Source: Croceitalea dokdonensis DOKDO 023
GTDB taxonomy: Bacteria; Bacteroidota; Bacteroidia; Flavobacteriales; Flavobacteriaceae
Assembly: GCF_001306415.1 (NCBI RefSeq)
Contig: NZ_LDJX01000003.1
Span: forward strand, 390,531 to 454,530
Reading direction: 5' to 3'
DNA: 64,000 nucleotides
Below are positions 62,592 to 64,000 of the stretch, piece by piece. The position numbers and the translations under genes are program-made. The notes under the pieces were generated by a model. It saw nothing but the letters and a program-made list of their open reading frames with translations, searched no databases and was not told the origin of the DNA. The number at the start of each line of letters is the position of its first letter. The stretch's first letter is position 1.

Positions 62592-64000
62592 CTACTTAAT
62601 GATAATCTGCTTGCTGTCAGACCAGTCATCACCATCGACTTTTAGGATGTAGGTTCCGGCAGACAAATAATCCAGCGGATAATCTATCACATCACGTCCT
62701 CTAGACACTTCATAGGTTTTAACGTCATTCACCATTCTACTGCTGGTATCAAACAAGGATACGGTAACAGTTTCTAGCTCAGATGGGAAAACCGCTTGTA
62801 AACTCACCGCATTCAAGTCAGTATTGGTATTAATACTTCCTGTATCCGTATTGAGGACAAGGGTTACCTTATCGCCTGAGACTGCGGGAACTGGGAAAAC
62901 CTTTGTAATGGACATTGGTATTCCGCCAACCTTTGGCGTGCTTGTGCAATTAGGTTCTAGTTCCAACAAAAACTCCGCACTGCCTTCGCAACCGTCAGGG
63001 TTCACCCATGAAATGGTATAGATTCCAAAATCATCGGCATTCAATCCATATCTAGAGACACTATTTTGGTATGGTGCCTGCGCATCACTGCGCACAGAGG
63101 TTCCCCCATTAGCATTAACAAAGGTAAACGTCCAACCAGTATAATCGTTGTCAACATCTGGGTTGGTTTCCTCCCCTGGTCTCACTACCCTGAGAATCAA
63201 ATCATAGCCCAAACACGCTGTACTGCTATTGCCTGTGATGTAGGTTCCGTCTGGATCTCTTGGCCTAACCTTGTATTGTAGGACCATAGGACAGGATACT
63301 TTGATACCGGCATCTAGTGTGTGGTTTGATGTGGCTTCCACCTCAAAACAATCCGTAACACCGGCAGTGTTGGCATCGGAGTCCATACTATCATTGGCAC
63401 CAGTATTGGCAGTAGTAAATTCAAATCCTTCTGGTACATCGGAAAATTGAATGTAATAAGAACCGCTATTGGGGCAAATTTCAAAATTATAGTATCCAGG
63501 TTCACCAGTGACCGGGTTGGTGCTTGTTACCGTGATGTCCACCAATACTCCATCCGTGGCTCCTTTGTCAGAGCATTGGAATATTTGAACGGTTACACCG
63601 TCTACACCAGATTCTCCCGTATCTTGGATTCCGTTTTCGTTTTCATCGCTAAAGACAAAATCTCCAAGGGTAATCTTTTGATCAACGGTGACCAATATGG
63701 TTTCCTCTGCTTGGCAACCATTTTCGTCCGTAAGTACAACGGTATATGGTGTTGTTGTTATAGGCGATACCCAAATACTATTGGTCGTTTCACCATTGGA
63801 CCAAGAAACGATTCCATCGCCAGTAGCTGTCAACTCAATTTCCTCCCCTTCACAGATGGTCACATCGGAAGATACATTAAGTTCAGGTGTTGGATGTTCG
63901 TTGATGGTCAACGTTGCCATGTAGGCACAACCATTGGCATCCTCCACTTGCAGCACCACAGGGCTGTCCGCCGCGGTATAGGTCTGGTTGTTAAAGTCCC
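62592..64000 (-). CDS. Large T9SS surface protein with SdrD B-like domain (C-terminal part, cut by window edge)
   Basis: The frame is open to the window edge on the minus strand; about 469 residues are visible. PKD/gliding-type Ig modules come first (GCAYMATLTINEHPTPELNVS, SDVTICEGEEIELTATG, DENGCQAEETILVTV). An SdrD B-like domain follows (LGDFVFSDENENGIQDTGESGVDGVTV), then a further beta module and a C-terminal type IX sorting domain (KVFPVPAVSGDKVTLVL to GTYILKVDGDDWSDSKQIIIK). SdrD B domains usually bind calcium. The protein is a secreted adhesin-like surface protein, probably very large, with its start outside the window. Confidence 0.88.
   Translation of the reverse strand, partial: DFNNQTYTAADSPVVLQVEDANGCAYMATLTINEHPTPELNVSSDVTICEGEEIELTATGDGIVSWSNGETTNSIWVSPITTTPYTVVLTDENGCQAEETILVTVDQKITLGDFVFSDENENGIQDTGESGVDGVTVQIFQCSDKGATDGVLVDITVTSTNPVTGEPGYYNFEICPNSGSYYIQFSDVPEGFEFTTANTGANDSMDSDANTAGVTDCFEVEATSNHTLDAGIKVSCPMVLQYKVRPRDPDGTYITGNSSTACLGYDLILRVVRPGEETNPDVDNDYTGWTFTFVNANGGTSVRSDAQAPYQNSVSRYGLNADDFGIYTISWVNPDGCEGSAEFLLELEPNCTSTPKVGGIPMSITKVFPVPAVSGDKVTLVLNTDTGSINTNTDLNAVSLQAVFPSELETVTVSLFDTSSRMVNDVKTYEVSRGRDVIDYPLDYLSAGTYILKVDGDDWSDSKQIIIK

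Noticed and set aside
1..64000. CRISPR array, intact insertion sequence, rRNA operon or replication origin
   Set aside because: No regularly spaced repeats with unique spacers, transposase motifs, rRNA core sequences or DnaA-box clusters were seen.

Overview
The window looks like chromosomal DNA from a marine-type member of the Flavobacteriaceae (Bacteroidota); I cannot name the genus. The reasons are: -7 promoter boxes of the TAnnTTTG type with almost no Shine-Dalgarno sequences; type IX secretion (T9SS) C-terminal sorting domains; a DnaE with a fused N-terminal exonuclease; long acidic tails on S16 and L25; a LysS with a C-terminal extension; and imelysin, DUF4856, HmuY, DUF6607 and DUF4286 family proteins.

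Layout. 1-2.5 kb: the end of an MFS transporter, then a hipBA toxin-antitoxin pair preceded by four evenly spaced operator-like repeats. 2.9-8.9 kb: a frameshifted Tat-exported class V aminotransferase, a glutaryl-CoA-type dehydrogenase, a small lipoprotein, a trmN6-like methyltransferase, rimM-rpsP and a DUF2383 protein. 9-15.3 kb: a nested inverted-repeat element, dnaE, trxA, a DUF58 protein and tRNA-Asp, with an integrase remnant just downstream of the tRNA. 15.9-24.1 kb: an apparent iron-uptake island. A Cys-rich small protein and a membrane protein/helix-hairpin-helix lipoprotein pair face a four-gene operon of DUF4856 lipoprotein, imelysin, vitamin-K-carboxylase-like HTTM protein and TonB-dependent receptor. 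24.4-41.7 kb: tRNA-Leu and housekeeping genes (prs, rplY, pth, ribF, serS, rsmA, mgtE, a D-2-hydroxyacid dehydrogenase), a secreted M12B-type protease with a coupled lipoprotein, and a second HTTM protein. 42-50.1 kb: a divergent haem-uptake locus, with a TonB receptor and hmuY on the minus strand and DUF6607, ankyrin, DUF2271 and a PepSY-flavodoxin-FNR reductase on the plus strand. 50.1-64 kb: a structured intergenic element, a Spy-like protein, a DUF5117-type metalloprotease, two proteins sharing an uncharacterised FDTxxYLP repeat, an LRR protein, an SLC13 transporter, lysS, a WCGDS thioredoxin-like protein, a membrane-tethered LuxR-type protein, a Pmp3/YqaE miniprotein, lipB, and the C-terminus of a large T9SS adhesin.

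The observation that ties the accessory genes together is a 7-5-7 palindrome, ATTTAGA-N5-TCTAAAT. It occurs at or next to the promoters of the Cys-rich gene, the membrane protein/HhH pair, the imelysin operon and the haem locus. I read it as the operator of a metal-responsive repressor (Fur or DtxR type). If so, the uncharacterised genes at 15.9-17.5 kb belong to the same iron regulon as the recognisable iron and haem genes. No CRISPR array, intact transposase, rRNA gene or replication origin was seen.
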